A stretch of DNA of 64,000 nucleotides. Origin: Dichetophora obliterata. Taxonomy: Eukaryota; Arthropoda; Insecta; Diptera; Sciomyzidae. Made by a program: the position numbers and the translations under genes. The stretch is taken from contig OY986436.1 in the NCBI GenBank assembly GCA_963920525.1, positions 25,943,318 through 26,007,317 on the forward strand, read 5' to 3'. The notes beneath the pieces are model-generated. The model was not told the DNA's origin. It did not search any database and saw nothing but the letters and a program-made list of their open reading frames with translations. Position 1 is the stretch's first letter. Every line of letters starts with the position of its first letter. This document shows positions 20,400 through 32,012 of this stretch, piece after piece.

Positions 20400-20610
20400 A
20401 TTGATTTATTACCACAATCCGATCCGAAAATGTTAAATTTTGGTTTCATCGCTGAATATTACTCTTGACCGAAACTCAGTATCTTGATTTTTATATTTTT
20501 TTGCAAATTCTATGCGTTTTTTAATCTCTACGGCAGAAGTACGAGGCTGTTGATTTTTCTTATTATAATGCACTCGTCCCGAAAACTTATTTTATTTTGG
20601 CCTGTCTGAA
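20400..20610 (-). pseudogene. Tc1 transposase, N-terminal part of catalytic domain (D1)
   Basis: The minus-strand translation reads QQPRTSAVEIKKRIEFAKKY and then RVIFSDETKFNIFGSD, the Tc1 block bearing the first catalytic Asp. The helix-turn-helix N terminus that should precede it is missing or too diverged between 20610 and 21000. The frame is cut at about 20400 by the CR1-like insertion. Confidence 0.8.
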
Positions 20611-20639
20611 CAGGACTTTGAAAAAACCTAACGCCAAAT

Positions 20640-21000
20640 GAATGCACACATGTATAAAACAAAAGTGATGCCAAATTAAGTGAGATTCAGAATGGTACAT
20701 TCAAAGCGTGTTTGATGTTAACTTGTCGAAAGGTCAACTCAAAAGTAGAAAAGTATGATTAGATCTATGTAAACGCATGGTTAGTTGTTTTCTTGTGTTG
20801 TCCCTGAGCCCAACCCATATTATGGTGGGTAAATTTTTCTCCCTTTTGGTTTTTTATTGGACCACTTTTATCGATATCTTTGAGTTATTTCAATGATATT
20901 GGGTTGGTTCTTAAAATGATTTATTGCGGAGAAAGTGTGAAAAAGCTGTAGTAGCTGAACTCTATTGTTATTGCATGTTATAAAGCAGGGATGCTACTGA
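20640..21000. other. Non-coding interior of the Tc1 element, origin unclear
   Basis: This stretch lies between the transposase remnant and the inner end motif at 21005. It replaces the expected DNA-binding N terminus and untranslated leader. It could be a decayed leader or a further insertion, and no terminal repeats were found. Confidence 0.35.
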
Positions 21001-21232
21001 GCATTTTCCGAATACTTTTGTGAGTTAGATATAGACTAATTATTGATTTTAGGTGATTTTTGAAGATTTACTGGTTTCAATTTTTATCTAATTGGTATTA
21101 ATAAAGGTATTCTTATCTTTTGAATATACTTCAGTGAGTTTTTACTACATAGCAGCATTCGTTTATATAAAAAAAAAAATTGTGATTAATTTGAAAGATT
21201 TCTATTTCCGAATACTTTTGTGAGCGACTGTA

Positions 21233-22180
21233 TATATTGTACTATTTTGTGTCTTTAAATTGTCGCAATCAGCCTGCGAAGCTGAGTCATGAATCAGTTC
21301 AGTGTCTGGCCAATCAGGTTGGCTGTTTAAACGCAACTTGTTGTTTACACTAAAAGCGTGTGATGTAGGTCAGTTCTTTAGACTGCATTCGAGTAGCTCA
21401 TTTTTCACTTAGCTTTTACAGCTATAGTAGTTTGCCGTGTGGGGTTTGAAAGTTTTTTTGTATTTTTGAGTAATCGTCTTGAAATTGCTCGTTAGGTACA
21501 TATTGCACAAAATTGAAACTCATCGACATTGCCAGCAATCATCAGCTGCTATATTATTTATTTGCTTTAAATTGCTTATGTTTTCTTTAAACATCAAAGG
21601 CAAACATTAAATAACGATTTTGTTTTGCTTACTTTTTTATTTGCGAACAAGTGGAAATTGAAAATATTTATTTGCACTAAATATTTACAAGACATTTTTT
21701 TTTAATTATTTATGTTGAAACGGCGGTTTATGTCGTATATTATTACAAAGTCTAATAAGCAAGATAATTATTTATAGCAAGATAATTTAATAACGGATTC
21801 TGGTAGAGGAGACAAAAAAAAATTAAGCATGTATCAGCGTTTTTAAAATTTACAGCTGAGTAATTTTTAAGTTAATTCTAAGTTTAGATGCTACTAATTG
21901 AATGAGTTATAAAAATTCTAAATATATGCCTTTGACATAGTAGTTGTTTTGTTTATTATGATGTTTTTTTTTAGAAATAATTTGTACCAAAAGTTATTCA
22001 TGGGTTTCATAAACAGAACTAATTTGAAGTCTGACAATACAAGAAGATAAAAGATCTGAGAAAAACTGGTTTAAGTTCCACTTCATAGTATTTAGATATT
22101 TTTGGATTTTTAGAAATATATTCAGAACCCTTTCTTGTTTTAATGGAAATAGAAATTCTGTTTAAGCAATTGGTTTCTTT
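21233..22180. other. Intergenic, nothing recognised
   Basis: A+T-rich DNA between the Tc1 element and the Jockey fragment. A segment around 21790-21890 resembles 29480-29600 (GATTC-GGTAGAGGA followed by an A-run), suggesting an old dispersed repeat. Confidence 0.4.
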
Positions 22181-22182
22181 TA

Positions 22183-24200
22183 TTGCAAACAATTAAGCGG
22201 AAATCTGAACACAACTGGTTAATAATTCTAGTACCAAACACCTTATCCTCTTACACCTCTACCGATCTAAATGTGATAAATAATACAAGCCAAATTGACG
22301 AAAATTTGCAATTTTTTAATTTAAAGCTACTGGAGGCCGAAAGAGTTGCAATACCTAAAAAGCGTGCGGTAACTAATTTTATTAGGCTGCCGCAAAATAT
22401 TTTGAAACTATCAAAACAAGAAATTATTACCAAAGGCAATGGTGTCGTTACAGGCAAAATTATGATTATGCTACTATGGTTCAACTATCTTCGCAGATTC
22501 GCTCTGAAATTTTTGTCTATCGAAACTCTGAGTGAAAGAAAACGATTTCCAATCTTAAAAAAGGAGTCAAGCCTTTCTGGAATATCTGTAAGCTGCTTAA
22601 AAAAAACACAATCATATCCCTCCCTTGAAGCACCAAAACGGCATTGCTGTCCTAAGCAAAGATAAGACAGATGCTCTAGCTCTAGAGTTTCTTAAAAACC
22701 ATGAAGTATGCTTGAATCTGGGGTTCCATCATCATGACGCTGTTGTAAATACTGTTTATGATCGTTTCAAATCCCTATCAATTACCACCGAGTCCTCTGA
22801 TTATGTTGATGAGGAATATATTCTATTCTTGTTGAACGAATGCAAGACCAAAAAGTCTTCCGGCATAGACAGTATTCAAATGGTTTTGATTAAAAATTTG
22901 CCAATGATAGCTGTCCGCTTTCTCACCTTTATTTTAAACTCATGTTTAAAGTTGCAATACTTTCCAATTGTTTGGAAAGAAGCGAAGGTTATCCCTATTG
23001 CTAAGGCAGGTAAACCTACAAATGAAGCGGGTAGTTATAGGCCAATTAACCTCTTAAATTCTTTAAGTAAAGTTTTTGAAAAAGTTATGAGAAATAAACT
23101 GCAAGCTTTCGCAAATGAAAAAAGTATTATCCCTAACGAGCAATTTGGGTTTCGTAGCTTTCATAGTACTACTCAGCAGATTAAAAGGATTTGCAAACAT
23201 ATCAAATCAAGCCTAATAAATAAGAAATCAACTGCTTTGGTTCTCTTTGATGTCGAAAAAGCCTTTGACTCGCTTTGGCATACTGGATTAATTTATAAAC
23301 TTATAAATTTTGGGTTCCCACTTCAATTGATCAAGCTGATCAATAGCTTCCTCGATAACCGTTCTTATTGCGTTGGCGATAAATAACGTTTTGTCCGATG
23401 TTGCTAAAATTCCTGCAGGTGTTCCACAAGGGTCTGTAATCGGACCGCTGTTATATATAATATACTCCTCCGATTTCCCAAAATTAATAAGCTGCTATCA
23501 TGCTCTGTATGCAGACGATTTAAGTGTTTTTTTCTCTCATGACTCTGTACATGATATTTTATTGAATTTGCAAAGGGCACTAGACACCATTTCTGAATAC
23601 ATGTCTAAATGGAAAATTAAGCTGAATGCTAGCAAAATGCAATCCATCTTTTTTACACGAAAAAGAAGTATTTGCAACCTTCCCGGTAATCATCTCATAA
23701 TAAATAATCATGACATACCTTGGTCTAACTCAGTAAAATACTTGGGTATTATCCTTGACAAAAAGCTTATATTTCGTGAACACGTGCAGAATATAAAAAA
23801 CAAATTCAATTTTGCAATCAAAATGCTATATCCACTTATAAACCGTTCCTCAAATCTAAGTTGTGAGAACAAGATTTAAATATGCAAATTGATATTCCAA
23901 TCAATTATCCTGTATGCATGCCCTGTTTGGGGTTGTTGTGCTAAGACACACATTAAAGGTTTGCCAAAATAAACTGTCGAGGATGATGTTGAACGTTCCT
24001 TGGGACTATTCAACAAAAAATTGCATCTTGAATCAAACGTTTCTTTTATCTCTAAGCGAATATGTGATATAACAACCAAATTTAACACGCAATGTAGTAC
24101 GTCTTATCCTCTATAGTCTTAACCCTCTCATATTAGAACTTTGTTAATAATTAACTCTTGTATATCATTATGTTTTATTGTTATTGTATTATAATAAATT
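22183..24200 (+). pseudogene. Jockey-clade non-LTR retrotransposon, ORF2 fragment
   Basis: Plus strand. 22183-22665 covers the endonuclease-RT linker, and 22625-23386 begins the RT with KAGKPTNEAGSYRPINLLNS and LFDVEKAFDSLWH. 23373-23879 continues with PAGVPQGSVIGPLLY, the catalytic YADD and KYLGIILDKKL. The KAGKP-SYRPI-LL signature is diagnostic of the Jockey clade. Frameshifts lie near 22620 and 23375, and the C-terminal region (23880-24110) is broken by several stops. The A+T-rich end near 24190 may be the 3' tail. The endonuclease is absent, so this is a 5'-truncated dead copy. It is a different lineage from the fragments at 6.4, 30.8 and 45 kb. Confidence 0.87.
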
Positions 24201-25430
24201 ATTTTTTTTCCTCTTTAAAACATACTCTCTACTTCACAACAACACTTTATTGTATAGTTACATACTGTTCATAAACTTCCAACTTGTAGGTTTTTTTTGT
24301 GGTTTTCCTTCGTAAAACTTATTTTCTTAACACATTATTTACTTTTATTAAAGAATTAAGGTCAAAACCAATTTGTGTAAATTGAGCTTTCATTAGATAA
24401 TTATAACAATTTTTACTACCAATAGAAAATATCTATCTAAACACCTTATTTAATATTGACCATATTTTTAGTGTTGTCAAATTTTGTTCTACAATTTTTG
24501 GTATATTGATTACAAGCAATTCAAAGAAAACATAATCATAAAAATTATTTTATTCGTATTTTTTTAGAGACTTCTAAAAAACACCCCTTTAAGAATCATA
24601 TGTGTTAAAAATCTTGAAAATAAAAAATACGCATTTTATATTTTCTAGTCCGAAAAATTTTATAATTGTTGTGTTTTTGTTAAAGTTAATACATTAAAAA
24701 CTTCAGATGAGCTAATATGATATTTTTAAATTCGTGCAATCATCAACAAATATTTACAAACTCCACCAATTATAGTGACAACAAGCACAATTGATAGCAT
24801 CTCATCTATGTTGACAAAAAAACTTGTTTTGCATAGAAAAAATTTAACAACCTTTGCTCTAGCTATCCATCGGTTGTCACACAACCAACTACTAAGCTTA
24901 GTGGAAGCCACTCGCTGTCAGTTACACAAATGCTGGCAGGCAACTTAAGTGAACTCTTGCTCTTAGAAAATGCAGAAATGGCAAAACATAAAACATTGAT
25001 TCATTTGATCGAATAATGTCAAGCACGATTTTTTTGTTTGTTGTTTCTAAAGAATCACGTGAGCAATTAACTGAAAAAATTTCTCATGAAACGAACTGAA
25101 ATAGCAAAATAGAAAATAGCTATTGATTGTGCAAAGAAAAATTAGACAAAATATTGCTCAATAGCTGAGCACAAAATTGCAACAATTGCTGTCAAATAAT
25201 GTATGCCATTATAGGTAAAGTGATGATTATTTTTCGAAGAAGCGGGTTAATTTAATGCAGCTGTTTTAAAAAAGTGCAAAGAAAATCAAATAAATGCTGT
25301 GAAGCACAACTCTTTGGATCACGTAAAAAAGTGTCTTGCTAGAAGTTCGTTGCTTAAGTCTTTTGTTTATTTTTAACATAAAAAATTTCAAGCATATTAC
25401 ACTGTGACGCAATATTCAACTTTTTGACTC
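24201..25430. other. Intergenic, nothing recognised
   Basis: A+T-rich DNA between the Jockey fragment and the long-TIR element. Short open frames have no recognisable motif. Confidence 0.45.
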
Positions 25431-25857
25431 CAAACAAAAAATCACTTATCCCAGCCGAAAGTACTCGATGAGAGGAGAAAAGAAATTTCTGGATTTTGCT
25501 AGATTGGTTGCCGTTCGTTTTTTATGAGCCTCTATAGTTTTTTCGCCAAATTCGATTTTGAGCACTTTTTTGCAATTTTCTATTTTTCGCATGGCCATAG
25601 TTCGAAAAATGCTGTGAACTTTTTTTTGCAGTCTTCAGCAAAGTTGTAGCTCTTGACTCGGCCAACAAAAATGCTGAATATATTAAGTCGGAAAAATTTC
25701 ATCTTCATGCTCAAAACCCCAAAAATGTCGAAAAAATTACCACTTTTTTCACCGATTTTTTCTGTTTTTCGACTACAGCTCTTGAACTATTGAAAAGTTT
25801 ACCAAACAATCAAGGGGAGAAATGTAGCCTATAAAATTATGATCAATTTTCTATTAC
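25431..25857 (+). repeat. Left long terminal inverted repeat
   Basis: Pairs with 28451-28874. It includes the blocks CCAGCCGAAAGTACTCGATG, TGAGCCTCTATAGTTTTTTC and CAAGGGGAGAAATGTAG. The arms are non-coding; short open frames in them are chance. Confidence 0.9.
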
Positions 25858-26211
25858 ATACCAACTTCATATGACCACACCTTGACAAATATTTTTGCGC
25901 TTTTTTTTATTTTCGTTTTTTATATACGAAACAACAAAATAAATGCGTATTTGTCAAAATCGTTGTTGTTGTTTTTTTTTTTATGAAAAAACAAAGTAAA
26001 TTTATATAAATTAACCCAAATAACTCCATGACACGACTTGGCATCACTATTGTGTAAGATCAACCCTGGTTGACCTCATTTACAGCAGTGGTGACAATCA
26101 GCTGTGACGCGCGAAGTTGGTTGTGGTTTTACACTTGAAATCAACAGATGCAATGGTAAATTTTTGTCATTCTACTTTTTTTATATAAGTGATTGAAGTG
26201 AGTGATTGAAA

Positions 26212-28207
26212 ATGGGAAGATGCTCGAAATTAGATAGTTTCTGTTACGTTTGTGGTAAACTAGAGCCAAAACATGGAAAACAAGAACGAAAAAATTTATT
26301 TTTTAATAATTTTAAACTCGCATATAAACTTTATTTCGGTGAAGAGGCGACGAACATACGCCAAATACGGTGTGTTCATTATGTTATGGCAATCTCTTGG
26401 GGTGGTTGCATCAAAGAAATTTATGTTTACGGTATGTCAAGCCAATGCTGTGGGTAAGAAATACGTCCGGGGTACATGACCCAGACAAGTGCTACGCTTG
26501 CGTAAATTTTACCAAAGAAATTAATAGAAAAAAACGCAGAGCAAAAGTATATAATGCCACTGACTCCGCTGAATTACCAATACCGATGCCCGATGATGCC
26601 GAAGTACCAAAACCACCGAGTCCTAGTATGCTATCAATGATGACATCAGAAAGGGGAAACACCAACTATGGTGACTTCGATCCGGATTTTTTCCCTGAAA
26701 TCGCAGATGATGCATCAAAGCCACTAGCACAAGAAGAAATCGATTTCCTCGTGGCCAAATTTCGTTTTTCGCAGCGTGATGCCGAATTTTTCACTACATT
26801 TATGAAGCGCAGAAATCTGACACAGAAAAACGTTATCGCCAGCGGTTACCGTAAACGCCAAGCTGAGTTCCAAAAACTATACAACGTCAATGATTTCAAT
26901 ACGTTCACATATTGCAACGGCATAAAAGCCTTAGTGAACAAAATGGGTATGGAATATAATGCTGCCGACTGGAGATTATTTATAGATGGCTCCACGTCAA
27001 GTTTTAAGGCTGTATTATTACATGTTACAAATAAAATGCCATCCATCCCGTTGGCATTCGGAACGAATATGAAGGAATGTTATGAAGTCATGGCAGATAT
27101 ATTGGACAAAATCAAATATACGCAGCATAACTGGAAAATTTGCTGCGACTTAAAAGTATTAAATATTTTGCAAGGTGTCATTGAAAAAGGCGGCTTCCCG
27201 AAATTCTTCTGCTTCTACTGCACATGGAATTCGCGGTATAAACATGACCACTATAAGGCCACACATTGGGTGAAAAGAGATCTGAAGAATCAAAAGCATT
27301 TGAATTTGTTCAACAAACCGTTAATTGAGAATATTGATAATATTTTGCTACCACCACTACATATAAAATTGGGCATCGTAAAAAAGTTTATCGAAGTGGC
27401 CGTCAAAGGTAACGATCAGATTTTCGATTGTTTGAAAGGAATATTTCCGAAACTAAGCAATGATAAAATTACTGCAGGTATTGTATTTCATTTTTTAGCA
27501 TTAATGTTGATTCACTTCGCTATATTCGCACTGTTTTTTACGTATGTTACTTGTTGCTTTTTCTCATTTTTTATACAGGTGTGTTAAATGGACCAGACAT
27601 CCGCAAACTCATTAAAAGTGAAGCTTTCACGCAAGTATTGTCTGCCAAAAAACTTGAGGCTTGGATTGCAATAAAAGCAGTTATTCAATATGTTTTGGGT
27701 AAAAACCGCGTGGACAATGAGAAAGCAACGCAATTGGTGAAGAATATGATCACTGCCTTTGATTCCATTCATGCATCGATGACATTAAAACTCCATTTTA
27801 TGCACCATCATCTGGACGTGTTCCTGAAACAACTGCCCACAGAATCAGACGAGCAGGGTGAACGATTCCACCGGGTAACCATGCCGATGGAAAGACGTTT
27901 CAAAGGTAAGAAAATCGACGCAATGATTGCTGAAGTATGCTGGTGATCACAAAAGATATCACAATTCGAGCACGAGTTGACGGAGGATGATAAAGAAGGA
28001 CATACAGAAGAAGATATACCGTTATTCACTCCACAAACTGGAAATGACGCAGAAGATATCGCCGTGGCTATTTGAAACTCAGAATCAGACGACGAATCAA
28101 GCGAACCAGCTGCAAAGAAATCTCGGCCTTCCACTTCTGGAACGTCAACTGTCAAATCATCAACTTCGCGCCAGACAGCCCAAATGGACATCGACGATAC
28201 TGATTAA
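26212..28207 (+). pseudogene. DDE-like transposase of a dispersed arthropod family, spliced, frameshifted
   Basis: The start ATG at 26212 opens MGRCSKLDSFCYVCGKLEPK with a first C-x2-C. A frameshift near 26368 leads to CSLCYGNLLGWL and PMLW...DPDKCYACVNF, a second and third Cys pair. The core has DWRLFIDGSTSSFKAVLLH, NWKICCDLKVLNILQG, FFCFYCTWNSRYKHDH and LPPLHIKLGIVKKF. After a 101-bp intron come GPDIRKLIKS and EQGERFH. The invariant Asp (FIDGS), Asp (CCDLK), C-x2-C...H and Glu (EQGERFH) suggest an RNase H-like DDE fold with a zinc-binding insertion; that is inference. In-frame TGA codons at 27944 and 28073 precede an acidic Ser-rich tail with an AAKKSRP basic patch. Confidence 0.75.
27478..27578 (+). 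other. Intron in the long-TIR transposon gene
   Basis: The 101-bp GT-AG intron (GTATTG...TTATACAG) has exon frames joining as KITA-G-VLNGPDIRK with a split Gly codon. The polypyrimidine run before the acceptor and the conserved GPDIR immediately after it support splicing. The unspliced frame would terminate inside it. Confidence 0.8.
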
Positions 28208-28450
28208 CAAAAAAAAAAAAAAAATTCAAATTAATACCCGTTTGATGCCTTTTTTATACTTTTTTTCATAATCATTCATATATTTTCATGTTTTTCACTT
28301 TAATCAGAAAATTCAATACTAAATTACAAAAAAAAAAAAATAATACATGTGCCTTATTTAAACTTTTGCTCAATAAAAATAATAAAATAAAAAAAAAAAA
28401 TGAAAATTACTCACATTTGTAAGGCCAAATCCGTATCAAGGAGTGGTCCT

Positions 28451-28874
28451 AGAAAGTTGTTTATAATTTTATAGACTACATTTCTCCCCTTGATTGTTTG
28501 GTAAAATTTTCAATAGTTCAAGAGCTGTAGTCGAAAAACAGAAAAAATCGGTGAAAAAAGTGGTAATTTTTTCGACATTTTTGGGGCTTTGAGCATGAAG
28601 ATGAAATTTTTCCGACTTAATATATTCAGCATTTTTGTTGGCCGAGTCAAGAGCTACAACTTTGCTGAAGACTGCAAAAAAAATTCACAGCATTTTTCGA
28701 ACTATGGCCATGCGAAAAATAGAAGAAAACTGCAAAAAAGTCCTCAAAATCGAATTTGGCGAAAAAACTATAGAGGCTCATAAACAACGAACGGCAACCA
28801 ATCTAGCAAAATCCAGAAATTACTTTTCTCCTCTCATCGAGTACTTTCGGCTGGGATAAGTGATTTTTTGTTTG
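28451..28874 (-). repeat. Right long terminal inverted repeat
   Basis: Inverse copy of 25431-25857, differing by small indels mostly in A/T runs. Both arms include the same internal GCTCTTGAACTATTGAAAA block. Confidence 0.9.
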
Positions 28875-28944
28875 CAATTTTTGTGTTGTACTGTGTTATT
28901 AGTGTTATATGTAAATGTTGCTATTATTGTACGTTAAATTTTTT

Positions 28945-29075
28945 AATATGAAGTTGGTTTGTTTGAAATGTCAAAAAAAAAAATCATTCAGTGTTATTTT
29001 AATAAATAAATTTAAATGTTAACTTACAAAAAAAATCCAATTAAAGATTTTAAGTTAAAATAAATTAAAACAACT
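28945..29075 (+). repeat. Segment similar to the 3' flank of the takeout-like gene
   Basis: GGTTTGTTTGAAATG, a following A-run, TCAGTGTTATTT and TTTTAAGTTAAAATAAATT occur in the same order as at 43364-43490 just after the takeout stop codon, with about 75 percent identity by eye. It may be the 3' UTR remnant of a lost paralogue, since takeout genes usually occur in tandem clusters. No coding part was found beside it. Confidence 0.5.
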
Positions 29076-30840
29076 TTGTTGAATTAAGTTTCGCAATTTG
29101 CAGAAAAGATTGACATTTTTTTTAAATATCTGCAAACTGTACTCAATATTCTTTAATTTTTTTTTTTTGCTTGTTTAAATATTGAATAACAGTTTCTTTA
29201 AAGGTCATTTGCAGACTTTTATTGTTCAAGATTTTTGGTCAGAATAGAATATCGCAAAGCTATGACCAATATTGATGCAACTAAATTTATGATTCGCTGA
29301 TCCTACGACCGATTATGCAATACAGTTTAATTTTTTATTTGTACGTTTTGCTGATTCAGCTATTGTTATTTATTTACATAGCCAATATCTGTGATGTTAG
29401 ATGCATAAACAAATTCATAGCCAGTGTTTTGGCGATCAGTTCAACAATTTGCAATCTGTTGAAAATTACAGACTTTGAATAGCTGATTCAGGTAGAGGAA
29501 ATAAACAAAAAAAAAAAAAAATCATCGTGTGTTTACGTTTGAAAAGGCTTTGTAAAATTTTTTAATTAGTAATTGTTTATATTAGTTTTAAATTAACTCT
29601 AAATTTACCTATTTAAAAACATAAAAGTTAAGATAATTGATAATGAAAAAGTTTTAATTAGAATATTTTCACTCTCTAACGCCCTTTGTTATGGGTCTTT
29701 TTTTATCCTTTTCGAAAGATGTTTGAAAAAGTAACCTTCCACTTAGCAGAGCTTTAAAAGAATGCATTTAATTGTGATTTAAAATAATTTAATTCCCAAT
29801 TAATGATTTGAAAAAGTGATTGTATTCATTTGAAATTGCAAATCGCATTCAATGATTTAGAAAAATAATTGCATTTATTTTAAATATAAATCACATGATT
29901 TAAAATCACTTTTTTACAGCACTGCAACGTAGTCATAGAGGGTTAAGATACGTTTATTCTATAAATAAATATTGTCTTCTTAGAAAAGATTTGTCTCATG
30001 CAAACTGCTCTGAAGCAAAATAGTCGGTTTTCAATACTTCATGTAAAAAGTTCATCACCTGCAGAAATTTTCATTTAAATTTGTATTTGTATTTGTATTT
30101 ATTAAGTTTTAATTAAATGCATCGTTTAAAGAAATTTTTGCTGCATACTTTGAGGGATTTTTGCATCCTCATATTTAAACTATTATATAAAATTGAAATG
30201 CAAATTTTCTGTTACCAGTAAACTCCAAAAATACTGGGTCGATTTTAATAAAAAGGTTTCAAAATATCATATTTGTACTACAGCACGTTGTATGGGTACT
30301 TTTCATTGGAAATTTTAATACTAAGTAGATATATTTAATTCAAGTGTTAAGTTATTTAAAAAATCATCCCAGATACCATGCATTGCTTAATCGTGTTCTT
30401 TTGACGCGTTTTTGTTGCGAGACTTTTAATAAACTCCATGGTGATCTCAGTTATTTTTTTTTAAGAGCAAAGCGAAAAGAGAGCTATATAAACATACAGT
30501 GCTGCGCTTCAAAACAAAACAAAAGAAGAAATTTTTTTATTTCGCTTGACATGTATTGTTTTAAAGAGATTGATAAAGAAAAAACTTCCGTGGCTGATGA
30601 AATTTTTTGTGTGTGTTTGAATAAGTCCCTGAATGGTTAAGATTTACCATTGGACCTGGTAGGTGGTGCTGCAATCGGTTAAACAGCCATAAGCTCCTCA
30701 ACTACTTATACTGTTAGCATAAAATTTTGTACAAAGAGGTTGTTAGGCACAATAAATGTTTTGACGCTATCTATTTGGATCTATCTTTCACACCAGAGAG
30801 CGTTGTAGTACAAATCTTGAAAAAAAAACCACCAAAAACT
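29076..30840. other. Intergenic, no gene recognised
   Basis: A+T-rich. A 98-codon plus-strand frame (30344-30640) has no domain I recognise and no splice context. A (TTTGTA)-type short run lies at about 30080-30105. Confidence 0.4.
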
Positions 30841-30849
30841 CCAAAATCG

Positions 30850-32003
30850 CTCACAACCCTTGCATGAATTTCATTGCAAAAATGGGCTGTCATTCAATAT
30901 TCTTAGAATGGATAAAATCATACTTAGATGCGCGACCATGCGTTGTGTCTATAAATAATGTCAAATCTTATAAGTTCATCGCTACCTCTGGTGTTCCACA
31001 AGGAAGCATTCTTGGGCCTTTGTTTTTTTATTTTATTCATAAATGACATAAGCAAATGTTTCAAAAATTCAAGTTTCCTACTATATGCTGATGACCTAAA
31101 ATTTTATAAGCGAATCTGCGATTCTACCGATGTTGCTCTCCTGCAGTCTGACCTTGAAAATGTTTTTAACTGGTGCATAATTAATGGTTTACCATTAAAT
31201 CTCAGTAAGTGTCATATGAGTATTTCTAAGGCGACAATCATCGTTAATTCTGAGCATATTCTTTTAGACTCACCCTTAAAACTGGTAGATACTATTCGCG
31301 ATCTAGGCGTGATTTTTGATGTGAAGCTCACATTCATTGACCATATCAGCTTTATTGTTCCAAAAGCTTACTCCATCCTAGCGTTCTTACGTAGGAACAG
31401 TTCTGAGTTTTCTGACCCTCAAACGCTAAAATTTTTGTATAACTCTTTTGTTAGGTCAAGGCTAGAGTATGCCTCGTTTATATGGAATCCTTGCCATGCC
31501 ACTCATTCATTTCGCTTGGAAAGAATTCAAAAATCTTTAACGAGACATGTTTTACGCTGCTTAAATTTCATAGACTTTATGCCCTCGTATAATGCGCGTT
31601 GCTTGCTGTTAGGACTAAAGTTTTTAGAAAGTAGAAGAAAGATTCAATCTATGGCCTTTATATATGATATTTTATCCGGTAATATCGTTTGTTCGTCTCT
31701 ACTGAAGCTTATTAAGTTTAATGTATCTTCAAGACAGTTGCGGCATTTTAAGATATTTGCTATAAAAAAATCATAGAACAAACTATGCAAAAAATGAGCC
31801 TTTATCAAGAGCTTTGTCATTATTTAATGAATTAGCAGTAAATAGCAGTTTTGATTTCACTATTACCAAAGATGCTTTCAAAATCCATGTCAATAGCTTA
31901 TTTGTATCTTAATTGTAATCATATAGTCTTAAATTTGATTGTGAAATCTAGTCTGTAAGGAATTATTGTCCAAAGACTGAATAAAGAATAATAATAATAA
32001 TTT
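30850..32003 (+). pseudogene. Non-LTR retrotransposon RT fragment, 5'-truncated
   Basis: Plus strand. The RT palm has TSGVPQGSILGPLFF, a frameshift in the T-run near 31027, then LFINDISKCF and the catalytic LLYADDLKFY. The thumb/C-terminal part reads TIRDLGVIFDVKLTFIDHIS, SRLEYASFIWNPC and LERIQKSLTRHVLR to a stop at 31774, then NEPLSRALSLFNEL in another frame. The 3' end is AATAAAGAATAATAATAATA (31979-32000), a short-repeat tail. The palm N-terminal motifs and endonuclease are missing. It is the same lineage as 6.35-7.8 kb and 44.8-46.2 kb, judged by protein similarity. Confidence 0.87.
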
Positions 32004-32012
32004 GTATAATAA

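Larger units (their letters stand above)
13873..21230 (-). mobile_element. Tc1-like element with IR/DR ends, expanded by nested insertions
   Basis: The left end CAGTGGCGCACAAAAGTATT (13873) and the right end, reverse-complemented, CAGTCGCTCACAAAAGTATT (to 21230) are both flanked by TA (13871-13872, 21231-21232). A second copy of the end motif lies about 200 bp inside each terminus (14072-14096; 21005-21025), the IR/DR arrangement of Minos/Sleeping Beauty-type Tc1 elements with two transposase sites per end. Transposase pieces lie on the minus strand at about 20400-20600, 16990-17240 and 14071-14455. Subtracting the inserts leaves about 1.6-1.8 kb, a normal Tc1 size. Confidence 0.85.
25431..28874 (+). 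mobile_element. DNA transposon with ~425-bp inverted repeats and an unnamed DDE-like protein
   Basis: The left arm 25431-25857 starts CAAACAAAAAATCACTTATC. It is matched in inverse by 28451-28874 over about 425 bp at roughly 95 percent identity by eye. Between the arms lies one intron-containing gene on the plus strand (26212-28207). No target duplication could be recognised at the outer borders, so the outer ends may have been trimmed or the true ends may lie a few bases off. Long arms plus a single protein resemble foldback/Mutator-like layouts, but the protein is not one I can assign to a named superfamily. Confidence 0.85.

Noticed and set aside
28589..28859. 64- and 74-codon frames near 28.7 kb
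   Set aside because: They are translations of the right long terminal inverted repeat of the 25.4-28.9-kb element.
29480..29600. Similarity to 21790-21890
   Set aside because: Recognisable words (GGTAGAGGA, A-run, TTTTAA-TTAA-TCTAA) but too short and A+T-biased to call a repeat family.
30344..30640. 98-codon plus-strand frame
   Set aside because: Considered as a small gene; Cys/Lys/Arg-rich translation without known motif, in an otherwise transposon-derived setting.
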